From JBBDIX01 sp050486225 (lineage in GTDB: Bacteria > Actinomycetota > Nitriliruptoria > Nitriliruptorales > Nitriliruptoraceae), in the NCBI GenBank assembly GCA_050486225.1, contig JBJHCV010000001.1, forward strand, positions 124,001-188,000: a DNA stretch of 64,000 nucleotides. Reading direction: 5' to 3'. Below are positions 24,072 through 32,513 of this stretch, in pieces. Positions within the stretch are counted from its first letter, which is position 1, and every line of letters begins with the position of its first letter. The notes under the pieces are model-generated. The model worked only from the letters and a program-made list of their open reading frames with translations, searched no databases and had not been told where the DNA came from. The position numbers and the translations under genes were made by a program.

Positions 24072-25475
24072 TCATGCAGGTTCCACCTCGAGCAGGTCGA
24101 AGCGCGGCTCGGAGACCGTCAGTACCTGAGCACCCGGGTGGTCGCGCATCATCGCGACAGCCTCGGCGCGATGCAGGCCCCCCGGCAGTTTCCGTTGGGC
24201 GTTCGTGCCGGTGAAGCGCGGCGACGGACGCACGCTCCGAATCCCGGAGACGACCACAGCAGCCGCGCGCTTCAACGGGACGCTGCGGTCCCGAGCCACA
24301 GGGGGTTCCGGACGGACGTCCAGCGCCGCGACAGCGTCCGCGATGCGATCACTGGCGAGTCCGTCGCGCGGCCCGAGCACCTCCCCCGGGATGGAGGCGT
24401 GGTCCCACACGAGCGTCCCGTCCAGCGCGTCCTGCACGAAGCCCCGCGCCTCGTCGAGGTCCCTCAGCGTCCGGGAGACCCGGAAGGAGGCGCTGTCCTC
24501 GAAGTCTCGAGGCTGATAGCCGATGAACTCGAGGTAGCCGCTCGACACGCCGGCCAGCCCTGCTTCGACGGCCGTCGTGCAGCCCGCGTGGATCACTGCG
24601 TGCGATGCGATGAGCCAGGGGGCAACCACGCCTCCGGCGTGCACGCTGAGGCCGGGAACGCCCCGAACGGCGTCCTGCCACGCGGAGGGGTCCTCGGACG
24701 GGTGCGGTCGAACCACGATCCGCACGCCGTCGCCGACGGCAATGTCCTTCAGTGTCTCGGCGGCACGACGGAACGACGCCAGCCGATGACCGGCACGGCT
24801 CCCGTACTCCGCCGCCTCCGAGGTGTTGCCCCACGATGGGCCCCCGTCGGCCAGGGATGCTGCCCGCGCGAAGGCGATCGCGTGCCGCCGTTGGGCCTCG
24901 GTGTTGATCTTGAAGTTCGAGGGGAACAGGACGAACTCGCCCAGCCGACTCCGGATCTCCCGGGCACGCCGCTCATCCGCCACCCGCAGCGCGGGTTGCA
25001 GCAGGTCTGCCCGGGGCCACCCGGTGACGAGGGCACGTCGCGCGAGGTCGGGGTGCACACGTTCGAGCCCGTCGACGTGGTCGCCTGCGAACGCGTACAC
25101 CTGGTCGATGAGCGCTGCGACCTCACGCGGATAGCGCGTACGCCAGGCGCGTTCGACGTCCTGGGTGCCCAGCGCAGGCCCGATCTCCTCGTCCTGGCCG
25201 ACCACGAACTGGCAGGCGGCGCGTGCCGTGAGCAACGCGCTCAGGGGTTCGCCTCCCTTGAAGTAGTACACGCCCCCGGGGACCTGACCGTCCCGACCCG
25301 CGACCACGTCCATCACCGCATTACGGGAGCCCACGTACACCCGGATGCCGCGCTCCGCGAGCTTCTGCGCGAGCAGGAGCTTGGCGCGGAACTCACGCGA
25401 CTTGATCTCCACGAGCATGAAGACCGTGGGTCGTGCACGGGGCAGAGCCTTGCGCGCCGTCACACTGCGAGCCAC
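24072..25475 (-). CDS. Surface carbohydrate biosynthesis-family protein (GT-B-like)
   Basis: 467 residues. TVFMLVEIKSREFRAKLLLA near the N-terminus matches the opening of the surface polysaccharide biosynthesis family, where a conserved R-E-x(3)-K/R-L-L-L-A pattern follows the first strand. Later come FPSNFKINTE, VVRPHPSEDPSAW (the RPHPxE motif) and HAGCTTAVEAGLAG. This is a GT-B-type architecture close to CDP-glycerol/Kdo-transferase-like proteins, but the reaction is unproven. It lies 16 bp after the ABC exporter gene on the same strand. A related protein is encoded at 31038. Confidence 0.78.
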   Translation of the reverse strand: MARSVTARKALPRARPTVFMLVEIKSREFRAKLLLAQKLAERGIRVYVGSRNAVMDVVAGRDGQVPGGVYYFKGGEPLSALLTARAACQFVVGQDEEIGPALGTQDVERAWRTRYPREVAALIDQVYAFAGDHVDGLERVHPDLARRALVTGWPRADLLQPALRVADERRAREIRSRLGEFVLFPSNFKINTEAQRRHAIAFARAASLADGGPSWGNTSEAAEYGSRAGHRLASFRRAAETLKDIAVGDGVRIVVRPHPSEDPSAWQDAVRGVPGLSVHAGGVVAPWLIASHAVIHAGCTTAVEAGLAGVSSGYLEFIGYQPRDFEDSASFRVSRTLRDLDEARGFVQDALDGTLVWDHASIPGEVLGPRDGLASDRIADAVAALDVRPEPPVARDRSVPLKRAAAVVVSGIRSVRPSPRFTGTNAQRKLPGGLHRAEAVAMMRDHPGAQVLTVSEPRFDLLEVEPA

Positions 25476-25491
25476 TCGACCGACGCGTCCA

Positions 25492-27267
25492 CTACGAAGC
25501 CGTCAACCGCACGAAGTCCTCGCTCGTCTCCATCAGGTCGTCGTAGCTTCCGGCGGCCACGATCTTCCCCTGCTGAATGAGGACGATCTGGTCCGCACCT
25601 CGAACGGTGGACAGTCGGTGAGCGACCAGCACGATGGTGTGATCGCCGCGCAGCCGCGCCAGGGCGTTCATGACCTCACGCTCGGTCACGTTGTCGAGCG
25701 CCGAGGTGCCCTCGTCGAAGATCAGGACCGACGGGCGCCGGTACAGCGCGCGGGCGATCGCGACGCGCTGACGCTGTCCTCCCGAGACCCGGACCCCGCG
25801 CTCGCCGACCTGCGTGTCGAGTCCCGCGGGCAGGGACTCGACGAACTCACGCAACTGTGCCAGGTCCACGGCCTCCTGCACGGCCTCCTCGTCCACGTCG
25901 CCGGGGAGTTGTGCCAGCGCGATGTTCTCACGCAACGTGCCATCGATGAGGAAGACCATCTGGGGCACGACCCCGAGCCGGGCCTGCCAGTCGCGTTCAC
26001 GTCCTGCGATGTCCAGACCATCGACCTTCACCGCCCCCGACGTCGGGGGCAGCAGGCCGGTGAGGACGTCGGTCAGGGTGGTCTTGCCGCCTCCGGTGGG
26101 GCCGCAGATGCCGACGACCTGACCCCGCGGAATGTGCAGCGTCACATGGTCGAGAGCGTTGGAGTGCGCACCCTCGTAGCGGAAGACGACGTCCTCGATA
26201 GCGATCTCGTGGTCGAAGTCGAGCGGGTCGACCACTGGATTCGCCCATGCGTGGGCCTGGATGAGTTCGAGGTCGCCGTACAACTGATCGATCGGGGCAT
26301 TCGCGTACTGAAGGTCGTTGATCCCCTGGATGATCCCCTCCGTGGACTTCTGGAGCCGCTGGCCCGCATAGGCGAACAGGCCCAGCACCGCGAGGGTCTC
26401 CGGCGTGTTCCGATCAGCCAGCACCATCGCGACGAAGTACACGAGGATGAAGCCCATCATCGCCAGGTCGATCAGGCTGCTCGGGAGGGCCGACAACGCC
26501 GACCGGGTGTAGGCGATGCGTGCCAACGACCGTTGATCTCGCGCGTATCGCCTCGCGAATGCATGCTCGCCGGCCAGGATCTTGACGTCACGGATCCCGT
26601 GATAGGACTGCTGGAGGTTCTTCAGCGTCTCACCGGCAAGGTGATGGCGACGGCGCCCCAGACGCTTGACCCTCGGACGGATGAACCTGAGCAGCACGAG
26701 GCTCGTGAACCCGATGATGAGGATCGCGAGTCCCGTCGCCAGCGGCGACACCCGGATCAGCAACCCCAGCAGACCCAGGGTCAGCACGACCTCCGCGCTG
26801 ACCCTGACGATCGGTTTGATGGCCTGTCCGAAGACCTCTCTCACCACCTGGTTCGCATTGCGGATCAGGTCCGACGAGTTCCGCTGCAGGTGGAACGAGT
26901 ACGGCATCGCCAGATAGCCCGCGTTGAGCCGTGCAGACAGCCGAGCGCCCATGTTGAGGACGATGCGCCCTTCGACATACGTGTGCCCGATCTTCATGAC
27001 GGCGCGAAACAGGAAGAAGGCGCCCATGCCCGCAGCGACCCCGACCAGGAGCGTGGACTCGTCGACGTCGAACAGGCCACGGATGTCCCCGATGACGGGA
27101 ATCTCCAGGGTCGAGGTCGCCCCGGTTGCCAGGCTGAGCAGCGAGTAGACGAGAGCGGCGCCGAGCACCTCGATACCACTCATGACCAGAGCCAGCGGGA
27201 TCAGCAACAGGACCCGACCGCGATTCTCGCGGCCGATCAGCCGCAGGGCTCGGCGAGCAAGTCTCAT
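25492..27267 (-). CDS. ABC exporter, membrane and ATPase domains fused (MsbA/PglK type)
   Basis: 591 residues from the ATG at 27267 (AGAAGG upstream); a TTG at 27327 would add 20. Six membrane helices occupy about residues 20-320. The ATPase follows with Walker A GPTGGGKTT, signature VSGGQRQR, Walker B VLIFDEGTSALD and the switch His in VLVAHRLST. Such half-transporters export lipids or flip lipid-linked oligosaccharides. With no Wzx or Wzy in the window, a PglK-like flippase role for the glycan is a reasonable inference. Co-oriented with the surface-carbohydrate gene 16 bp downstream. A TAGGAT -10 box lies at 27420-27415. Confidence 0.92.
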   Translation of the reverse strand: MRLARRALRLIGRENRGRVLLLIPLALVMSGIEVLGAALVYSLLSLATGATSTLEIPVIGDIRGLFDVDESTLLVGVAAGMGAFFLFRAVMKIGHTYVEGRIVLNMGARLSARLNAGYLAMPYSFHLQRNSSDLIRNANQVVREVFGQAIKPIVRVSAEVVLTLGLLGLLIRVSPLATGLAILIIGFTSLVLLRFIRPRVKRLGRRRHHLAGETLKNLQQSYHGIRDVKILAGEHAFARRYARDQRSLARIAYTRSALSALPSSLIDLAMMGFILVYFVAMVLADRNTPETLAVLGLFAYAGQRLQKSTEGIIQGINDLQYANAPIDQLYGDLELIQAHAWANPVVDPLDFDHEIAIEDVVFRYEGAHSNALDHVTLHIPRGQVVGICGPTGGGKTTLTDVLTGLLPPTSGAVKVDGLDIAGRERDWQARLGVVPQMVFLIDGTLRENIALAQLPGDVDEEAVQEAVDLAQLREFVESLPAGLDTQVGERGVRVSGGQRQRVAIARALYRRPSVLIFDEGTSALDNVTEREVMNALARLRGDHTIVLVAHRLSTVRGADQIVLIQQGKIVAAGSYDDLMETSEDFVRLTAS

Positions 27268-27638
27268 CTTCTGGACCTTCTGGCCCACCGAGGCCAGGAT
27301 CGACGTGCCCTGAGGGCCGGAGGTCAACCACGCGATCTCACCGTCGAGATCGAACTCTGACGGCCTTCGCGGAGGCCGCTCGACGGCGAGCCTCCGTGCA
27401 GACGCAGCACGGACATCCTACCGGTCGACGTGCCCGACGCCTGGTTCCCGGGTGGTGGCCCGAGGAGTGGCTCGCACGACTCCTCGAGTCGATCGTTTGG
27501 ATCCTGGGTCGCCGGGCCTGCCCGGGCTGGTCGATCGGTGCCGCGTCGGCCCGAAGCGCTGCGGTTTCACTACGCTCGCGAGGCCTCCCGGGCAGGCATG
27601 ACGACCGACAGGGTGGTGACCTCGGGGAGGTGCCCAAC
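27268..27638. other. Divergent intergenic region, 371 bp
   Basis: No coding frame is convincing here. On the minus strand a TAGGAT hexamer (complement of 27415-27420) could drive the ABC exporter. On the plus strand TACGCT at 27571-27576 could drive the sulfotransferase, followed by GGGGAGG about 8 bases before its GTG. A GCCGGGCCTGCCCGGGC-type palindromic stretch lies near 27510-27530. Confidence 0.45.
27415..27420 (-). promoter_or_regulatory. -10 box TAGGAT for the ABC exporter unit
   Basis: Read on the minus strand the hexamer is TAGGAT, the same as upstream of the methyltransferase at 12218. It would give a leader of roughly 80-140 bases depending on the start used. Confidence 0.35.
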
Positions 27639-28373
27639 GTGACGATCGTCTCACATCGTTACCGCATGGTGTTCGTCAGGACGCGCAAGACCGCAGGTTC
27701 GTCGGTCGAAGCCGCGCTGACCGACCTTCTGGGGCCACGCGACTGGGTGTCGACGGTTCCGGCCGTCGAACCCCTGCGCCGAGCGCCGTGGACGACTCCC
27801 AATCGGACGACCTGGCCGATTCCGGTGGAACGGGAACTGAAGCGTCGCCTCGCCCCCGTGCTCCCGTTCCCCGCACTGCGTCTGCGTCAGCACATGGCGG
27901 CAGTCGAGCTGCGCGCCGTGATCGGACGCGAACGGTGGGACGGCTACACCAAGTTCGCGATCGAACGGGACCCCTGGGACAGGATGCTGTCCCTGTGGCG
28001 ATGGAGGACCCGATCCAGGCCGTGCTCACTCGACGACTACCTCGACATGATCGACACAGGAGACGATCGTGGGCACGCGAGGTATCGCGTCGGCGCGTGG
28101 TCCAACTGGCCGTTGTACGCAATCGACGACGAGGTCTCCGTCGACCGCGTCATCCGCTTCGAACGCCTGCACGAGGACCTGCCCCTGCTCCTGGGTGAAC
28201 TCGGCGTGACCGAGGCGATCACACTCCCCCGACTCAAGGCCGGCCACCGCCACGCCACGGACCAGGTCAGCGAACTGTCCCCGGACCAGATCGAGAGAAT
28301 CGCCACCATGCACGCGCGCGAGATCGAGGCCTTCGACTTCGTCCGGCCGTCGGCGGGCGGCGCCGGACACTGA
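27639..28373 (+). CDS. Sulfotransferase-family protein (paralogue B2)
   Basis: 244 residues from the GTG at 27639, which has GGGGAGG about 8 bases upstream. MVFVRTRKTAGSSVEAAL carries the K-T-A-G-S-S phosphosulfate loop and FAIERDPWDRMLSLWRWR the 3'-phosphate block. QHMAA and a His-rich KAGHRHATD segment may contribute to catalysis. It is a paralogue of the gene at 16952-17698. It is followed 13 bp later by an unrecognised ParB-like gene, probably in one transcript. Confidence 0.82.
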   Translation: MTIVSHRYRMVFVRTRKTAGSSVEAALTDLLGPRDWVSTVPAVEPLRRAPWTTPNRTTWPIPVERELKRRLAPVLPFPALRLRQHMAAVELRAVIGRERWDGYTKFAIERDPWDRMLSLWRWRTRSRPCSLDDYLDMIDTGDDRGHARYRVGAWSNWPLYAIDDEVSVDRVIRFERLHEDLPLLLGELGVTEAITLPRLKAGHRHATDQVSELSPDQIERIATMHAREIEAFDFVRPSAGGAGH

Positions 28374-28386
28374 CAGGGCGACCACC

Positions 28387-29055
28387 GTGGCGACAGGCGT
28401 GCGAGGACGTCTCCGGAGGGCGATCCACCCGAGGATCGTCGACCTGACCAATGCGATCCGCCACGGGCGCGCGGGGCCGCGCTTTGCCGAACGTCTGTGG
28501 GTGCGTCCCGATGAGGTCACGCTCGTGGTGTCCGGTCGGGCTGGCTCCCACTCTGGCACCGTCGCGCGCGGGGACTGGGACCTTGCGGCGGCGCCGATCT
28601 ACACGATGCCCAAGTACGCAGCATGCATGGACCACTGGCTCAACGGCACTCCGTGGAGCGACACCGGGATCTACGAGATCGTGTTGCGACTGATCGCCGA
28701 GCGGGGGCGCAGAGTCGACGGCTGCCTGACGCGGCAGGACGTGATCGAGCGATATCGCCGACTCGACGAGGTCTTCGAGCAGGTGCGCGCCGAGGGTCGC
28801 CTGCGAACGGGGGCCGAGCTCTCCGGGCGTCCCGAACGCGGCCGATGCCGAGAGGATCACGGCGTGCTGATCCACATCGGCAGGTCGGGGACCCCGATCC
28901 ACGGGCGGGGCGGCACCCACCGACTCGCGATCGCGACGGCCGTTGGGCTGCCCGTGATTCCCGCCCGCATCGGCCTGCTCCATCCAGGGGCGCTGAGCAC
29001 CTGGAGAACGACCTACTCCGCGGGGACGCTTCTGCCGCCCGGACGGCTTCCGTGA
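28387..29055 (+). CDS. Unrecognised protein with ParB-like C-terminal motif
   Basis: 222 residues from the GTG at 28387, 13 bp after a sulfotransferase gene. The N-terminus is basic (GRLRRAIHPRIVD) and the middle has IYTMPKYAACMDHWLNG. The C-terminal third contains HIGRSGTPIHGRGGTHRLAIA, which resembles the core of the ParB/Srx fold, where a G-x-HR motif sits in the nucleotide pocket. It is not a partition protein: there is no helix-turn-helix domain and no parA nearby. The neighbouring gene at 30113 has an analogous G-N-H-R motif. A role in glycan metabolism is likely from context only. Confidence 0.65.
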   Translation: MATGVRGRLRRAIHPRIVDLTNAIRHGRAGPRFAERLWVRPDEVTLVVSGRAGSHSGTVARGDWDLAAAPIYTMPKYAACMDHWLNGTPWSDTGIYEIVLRLIAERGRRVDGCLTRQDVIERYRRLDEVFEQVRAEGRLRTGAELSGRPERGRCREDHGVLIHIGRSGTPIHGRGGTHRLAIATAVGLPVIPARIGLLHPGALSTWRTTYSAGTLLPPGRLP

Positions 29056-29160
29056 CCGCCCTGCCCAGGGCCTGCGCGGTACCGCGGCGCATCGTGGTGG
29101 AGGGGGAGCGGTCCCGCCGGCCCGTCCGTGTCGCTCCGCCGCCCACGCTCGCCCGGCCCC

Positions 29161-29166
29161 TACACT
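29161..29166 (+). promoter_or_regulatory. -10 box TACACT with leaderless GTG at 29173
   Basis: TACACT is followed six bases later by a GTG at 29173 that opens an 8-codon reading frame ending in TAG at 29194-29196. The GT gene proper then begins in the same frame at GTG 29200. Transcription would start at or near 29173. Confidence 0.4.
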
Positions 29167-29199
29167 GCACCTGTGAACGCCATGTCGACGTCGTAGACC

Positions 29200-30078
29200 G
29201 TGGAGTCCCGGTTGTTGCTCGAGTCCCTGGCGTATCGAGTCAGGCGTCCCCGAAAGGCGCTGCGGGAGGCGTTGGAGATCCGACGGCTTCGCCGTCCGGA
29301 GCCACCGGGGCCGGCGACGGAGACCGTCGACGTCATCGCCTCGTTCACGTCGTTCCCAGAACGCGTGGGGGACGTGTGGATCGCCGTCGAGTCGATTCTC
29401 CGCCAGTCCGTCCGCCCGGCACACGTGGTCCTCGTGCTGTCCGAGGAGGAGTTCGCACGGCGCGAACTCCCGCGGCGAGTCCGGTCGCTGACGACTCAGG
29501 GCGTCGAGATCATGTGGGAGAAGCGCAATCTGCGCGCGCACAAGAAGTTCATCCCCGTCCTGCGGACCTTCCCCGACTCGACCGTCGTCGCGTTCGACGA
29601 CGACAGGATCTACGGACCCGGAACCCTGGCCGCCCTGGTCGAGGCACACCGTGCTCATCCCGGTTCCGTGATCGGGAATCGCGCACGTGCCGTGGCCGTC
29701 GACGCCGGTGGCGTCCACGCGTACGCGACATGGCCGCGCGCCGACTCGGACACGCCCGAGCATCGCCTGATGCTGATCGGCGTGGGAGGAGTCCTGATTC
29801 CCCCGGACAGCCTCGACATGGACGTCTTCTTCGACCTCGACCTCCTCGCTCGGATAAGTCCGACGTCAGAGGACACGTGGAACTGGGCGGTCGAACGTCA
29901 CTCCCGAGCCAACATCGTGTGGACGCGCCAGCACGACAGCCGCGCACTGCTCCGGGTGGGAGCTACTCCTTCACTCGTGGCGGAGCACTCTCGGTCGGGG
30001 GACAAGGACGCGGCGATTCGTCGCGCCGTCGACCACTTCGACCTGTTGCCGTTCCTCCTGCACGGCCCACGCCAGTGA
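29200..30078 (+). CDS. Glycosyltransferase (GT2/GT-A-like)
   Basis: 292 residues from the GTG at 29200. VIASFTSFPERVGDVWIAVES begins the Rossmann-like domain, and TVVAFDDDRIYGPGTL supplies the metal-binding Asp triplet. LRAHKKFIP precedes it and SEDTWNWAVER follows in the place of an acceptor-side acidic block. This layout is seen in a GT-A family found in capsule clusters. No ribosome site is clear. An in-frame TAG separates this GTG from a plausible leaderless start 27 bases upstream. It lies in a plus-strand run of related-context genes. Confidence 0.78.
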   Translation: MESRLLLESLAYRVRRPRKALREALEIRRLRRPEPPGPATETVDVIASFTSFPERVGDVWIAVESILRQSVRPAHVVLVLSEEEFARRELPRRVRSLTTQGVEIMWEKRNLRAHKKFIPVLRTFPDSTVVAFDDDRIYGPGTLAALVEAHRAHPGSVIGNRARAVAVDAGGVHAYATWPRADSDTPEHRLMLIGVGGVLIPPDSLDMDVFFDLDLLARISPTSEDTWNWAVERHSRANIVWTRQHDSRALLRVGATPSLVAEHSRSGDKDAAIRRAVDHFDLLPFLLHGPRQ

Positions 30079-30112
30079 TGCCCCGCGACGCCCGATCACC
30101 CTGGCCGGTCAG

Positions 30113-30901
30113 ATGAGTCGCCGTCGGTGGACACCCAGGTTGTGGCGCCGCACGCCCCCTGCGGTGGTCGACCACCCCCTCGAGGCACCGCACGTGGACG
30201 GGCCCGTACTCCTTCGGGCGCCGGTGTCGCTGGGACGGACCATGCGGACTCGCGCCCTCACCTCCGGTCAGCACCCCCACGTCAGGGCCGCCCGGATGAT
30301 CTGGGAACACCCCGACCAGCCCGGGCACGCACGCGCCATACTCGAGGACTACTACCGGACGAATGCGCCGGATCGATTCGGGTCCTGGTTGGACATCGAG
30401 GTCCCCGGGAGCCGGATCGCAGACCTGGATCCGAGACTGGTGCCGTTCCCGTGGTTCGACAGATCGGTCGACGAACAGGCGGCGTTCAGCAGTCGCGTGC
30501 TCGCGGCCGAGGGGCGCCGGCACGGAGTCGACCTCTCGTCGAGCGAGTACTGGCCCCCGCTGGGCCCGATGTCAGCCGCAGGCATCGACCTCGAGGTCGA
30601 ACGCCTCACTCGCATCGTCACCTCGGTGCGCCGATCGGGCTACCGGGACGTCCACGGCCGCTCCGGAGCCGTGTCGGCATGGGTCCTCGTCGACGAGGAC
30701 CGCGGAACGTGGCACTGGCAGGTGAAGAGCGGCAACCACCGGGCCGCGGTTGCGACCGCCATCGGATCCGAGGTTCTCCTCGTTCGTCCAAGAGCCTTCA
30801 TCGTCGTCCGGCAGGACGCCGCCACCTGGCCCGGTGTCGCAACAGGTCTCTACCAGCTCGACGAGGCCCTCCACGTCTTCGATCGCGTCACGCGAGGATG
30901 A
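30113..30901 (+). CDS. Unrecognised protein with a G-N-H-R (ParB-like) motif
   Basis: 262 residues from the ATG at 30113. The N-terminus is Arg-rich, the middle has ILEDYYRTNAPDRFGSWLDI and LVPFPWFDRS, and the C-terminal third has WQVKSGNHRAAVATAIGSE. That segment is analogous to GGTHRLAIATAVG in the protein at 28387-29055, so the two may share a ParB/Srx-like nucleotide-binding core. Proteins with this look occur in surface-polysaccharide regions, but I know of no assigned reaction. It follows the GT gene by 34 bp. Confidence 0.65.
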   Translation: MSRRRWTPRLWRRTPPAVVDHPLEAPHVDGPVLLRAPVSLGRTMRTRALTSGQHPHVRAARMIWEHPDQPGHARAILEDYYRTNAPDRFGSWLDIEVPGSRIADLDPRLVPFPWFDRSVDEQAAFSSRVLAAEGRRHGVDLSSSEYWPPLGPMSAAGIDLEVERLTRIVTSVRRSGYRDVHGRSGAVSAWVLVDEDRGTWHWQVKSGNHRAAVATAIGSEVLLVRPRAFIVVRQDAATWPGVATGLYQLDEALHVFDRVTRG

Positions 30902-30991
30902 ACCGGGGCCCGTTGGCGCACTCACGACGAAGGCAACCGGCCGCAGGCCGAGTCCCGTTGGTCACCCGAGTGTTCGGCCCGCGCGGACGGT

Positions 30992-30997
30992 TACGAT
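30992..30997 (+). promoter_or_regulatory. -10 box TACGAT
   Basis: TACGAT lies 41 bases before the GTG of the surface-carbohydrate gene at 31038, in a gap with no other feature. Confidence 0.35.
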
Positions 30998-31037
30998 CCT
31001 CGTTCGACGTCTCCATCCCTGCCGCTGGGTCCGCATC

Positions 31038-32438
31038 GTGAACATCTACATCAAGATGGAGATCCTGGTCCGAGAACTCGAAGGCCGCACGCTTCTGGGC
31101 CTCATCGCGGCTGAACGCGGGCACCGGGCAGTCGTGGGGAGGATGACGGACTTCTTCACTCCTGCGACGTTCACCCTGCCACCCGGCATCTACCACGACA
31201 AGGCGCTCACCCCGACCAGCAGGAAGCTCGCCCAGTTCGAACGGATCCACCGCGCCGGATCGCTGATCACGAGCCAGGACGAGGAACATGGGCTCGCCCA
31301 CGCGTCGTACGCGGGGTTTGCCCAGCGGCGCTTCGGATCCGACACGCTCGACCGGGCGCACCGTGTGTTCACGTGGGGCCAGCACGACCTCGACGGGATC
31401 GCGGAGCACCACCCCGACCACCGGGAACTCCTCGTTGCGACTGGATCTCCGCGCGTCGACCTGTGGTCACGCGACTTCGACGCGTACTTCGCGGGGCAGG
31501 CCCCTCCCGAGGTGCCCAGGGACCGCCCCTTCGTGCTCGTCTCGTCGAACTTCCACGCCGGTGGGTCGATCCCGTTCTGCGATCGAAACAGGTCTTCGCG
31601 GGACCCCGCCGAGGCCTCGTACAGCCCGGAGGCGGAACGATTCTGGTATCTCAAGGAATCGGAGGACTTTCGAATCCTCGCCGACCTCATTCCCGCGCTG
31701 CGATCCGTCGCCTCGCAGGTTCCTGATGTCGACGTGATCATCCGGCCTCATCCGAAGGAGGATGTCCGGGCGTGGAGGCAACTCGTCCCGCCGAGCTCAG
31801 GCGTGCACGTCGTGCAGGCGGGGAGCATCGGCCCGTGGATTCGCGCCGCAACGGCGGTCGTCTACAACGGGTGCACCAGCGGCTTCGAGAGCGCCGTCGT
31901 CGGTACACCTCCGATCGTGTTCGAACCACCTGGTGTCTCTCGCGGCCAGGTCGTCAACGACCTCGCGAGACGCGCGTCGACCACGGACCAACTCGTCACC
32001 CTGGTGCGAGATGCCGTGACACACCGGACCGATGCCAGGACGATCGACGAATGGATGCCGCCGAGCGGACCCGAGATCCTGCGTCGTCGATTCGCGGATG
32101 CCGGACGTGCAACCGCGGCGGAACGGATCGTCGACGAATGGGAAGCCCTCGCGGCCCGGTCCCACCTGCAGGACACCCAGAGAGACACCCGGCTCGACCG
32201 GAGCCAGCGTCGAGCCACACGCAGGGTCCGTCTGCAGTCGCTGGCTCGGACGGCGCGGCAGGTCGGCGCCGCGACGCGCACGAACGGAAACGTGAAGTTT
32301 GCCCCGCTCGGTCACGATGACGTCACCGCTGTCGTCGACGGACTCCGGACTGGCCTCGACCGGTTCCACGGTGTGGAGATGTCGATGATCGGACGTCACG
32401 CCTTCGAGTTGCGCGGTCCTCGCGGACGCAGCGCGTAG
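31038..32438 (+). CDS. Surface carbohydrate biosynthesis-family protein (GT-B-like)
   Basis: 466 residues from the GTG at 31038; the 96 codons upstream in frame overlap the preceding gene and are not used. NIYIKMEILVRELEGRTLLG is the family's N-terminal block. FTWGQHDLDGI, LVATGSPRVDLW, LVSSNFH, then VIIRPHPKEDVRAW and VVYNGCTSGFESAVVG follow in the expected GT-B order. The last 70 residues are an Arg-rich helical tail. It is related to the protein at 24072-25475. It probably transfers or positions a sugar-phosphate residue during surface polysaccharide synthesis; the exact reaction is not known. Confidence 0.8.
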   Translation: MNIYIKMEILVRELEGRTLLGLIAAERGHRAVVGRMTDFFTPATFTLPPGIYHDKALTPTSRKLAQFERIHRAGSLITSQDEEHGLAHASYAGFAQRRFGSDTLDRAHRVFTWGQHDLDGIAEHHPDHRELLVATGSPRVDLWSRDFDAYFAGQAPPEVPRDRPFVLVSSNFHAGGSIPFCDRNRSSRDPAEASYSPEAERFWYLKESEDFRILADLIPALRSVASQVPDVDVIIRPHPKEDVRAWRQLVPPSSGVHVVQAGSIGPWIRAATAVVYNGCTSGFESAVVGTPPIVFEPPGVSRGQVVNDLARRASTTDQLVTLVRDAVTHRTDARTIDEWMPPSGPEILRRRFADAGRATAAERIVDEWEALAARSHLQDTQRDTRLDRSQRRATRRVRLQSLARTARQVGAATRTNGNVKFAPLGHDDVTAVVDGLRTGLDRFHGVEMSMIGRHAFELRGPRGRSA

Positions 32439-32484
32439 ACCGCTGTGGACCCGTCACCTCCGCTGGCCTGACCACCGGGCACCC

Positions 32485-32501
32485 GCGCACATCCGGTGCG
32501 C
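32485..32501. terminator. Hairpin between convergent genes
   Basis: GCGCAC at 32485-32490 pairs with GTGCGC at 32496-32501 around a five-base loop. It lies between the 3' ends of the surface-carbohydrate gene and the sulfotransferase gene. There is no T tract, so it is a weak or bidirectional terminator candidate. Confidence 0.4.
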
Positions 32502-32513
32502 AGCCGACGTCGC

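Noticed and set aside
25345..27360. 671-codon plus-strand frame opposite the ABC exporter
   Set aside because: The minus strand has complete Walker A, signature and Walker B motifs; the plus frame is a His/Gln/Arg-rich shadow.
28387..30901. ParB-like motifs as a chromosome or plasmid partition system
   Set aside because: No parA, no parS-like repeats and no helix-turn-helix domain; the genes sit among glycan genes.
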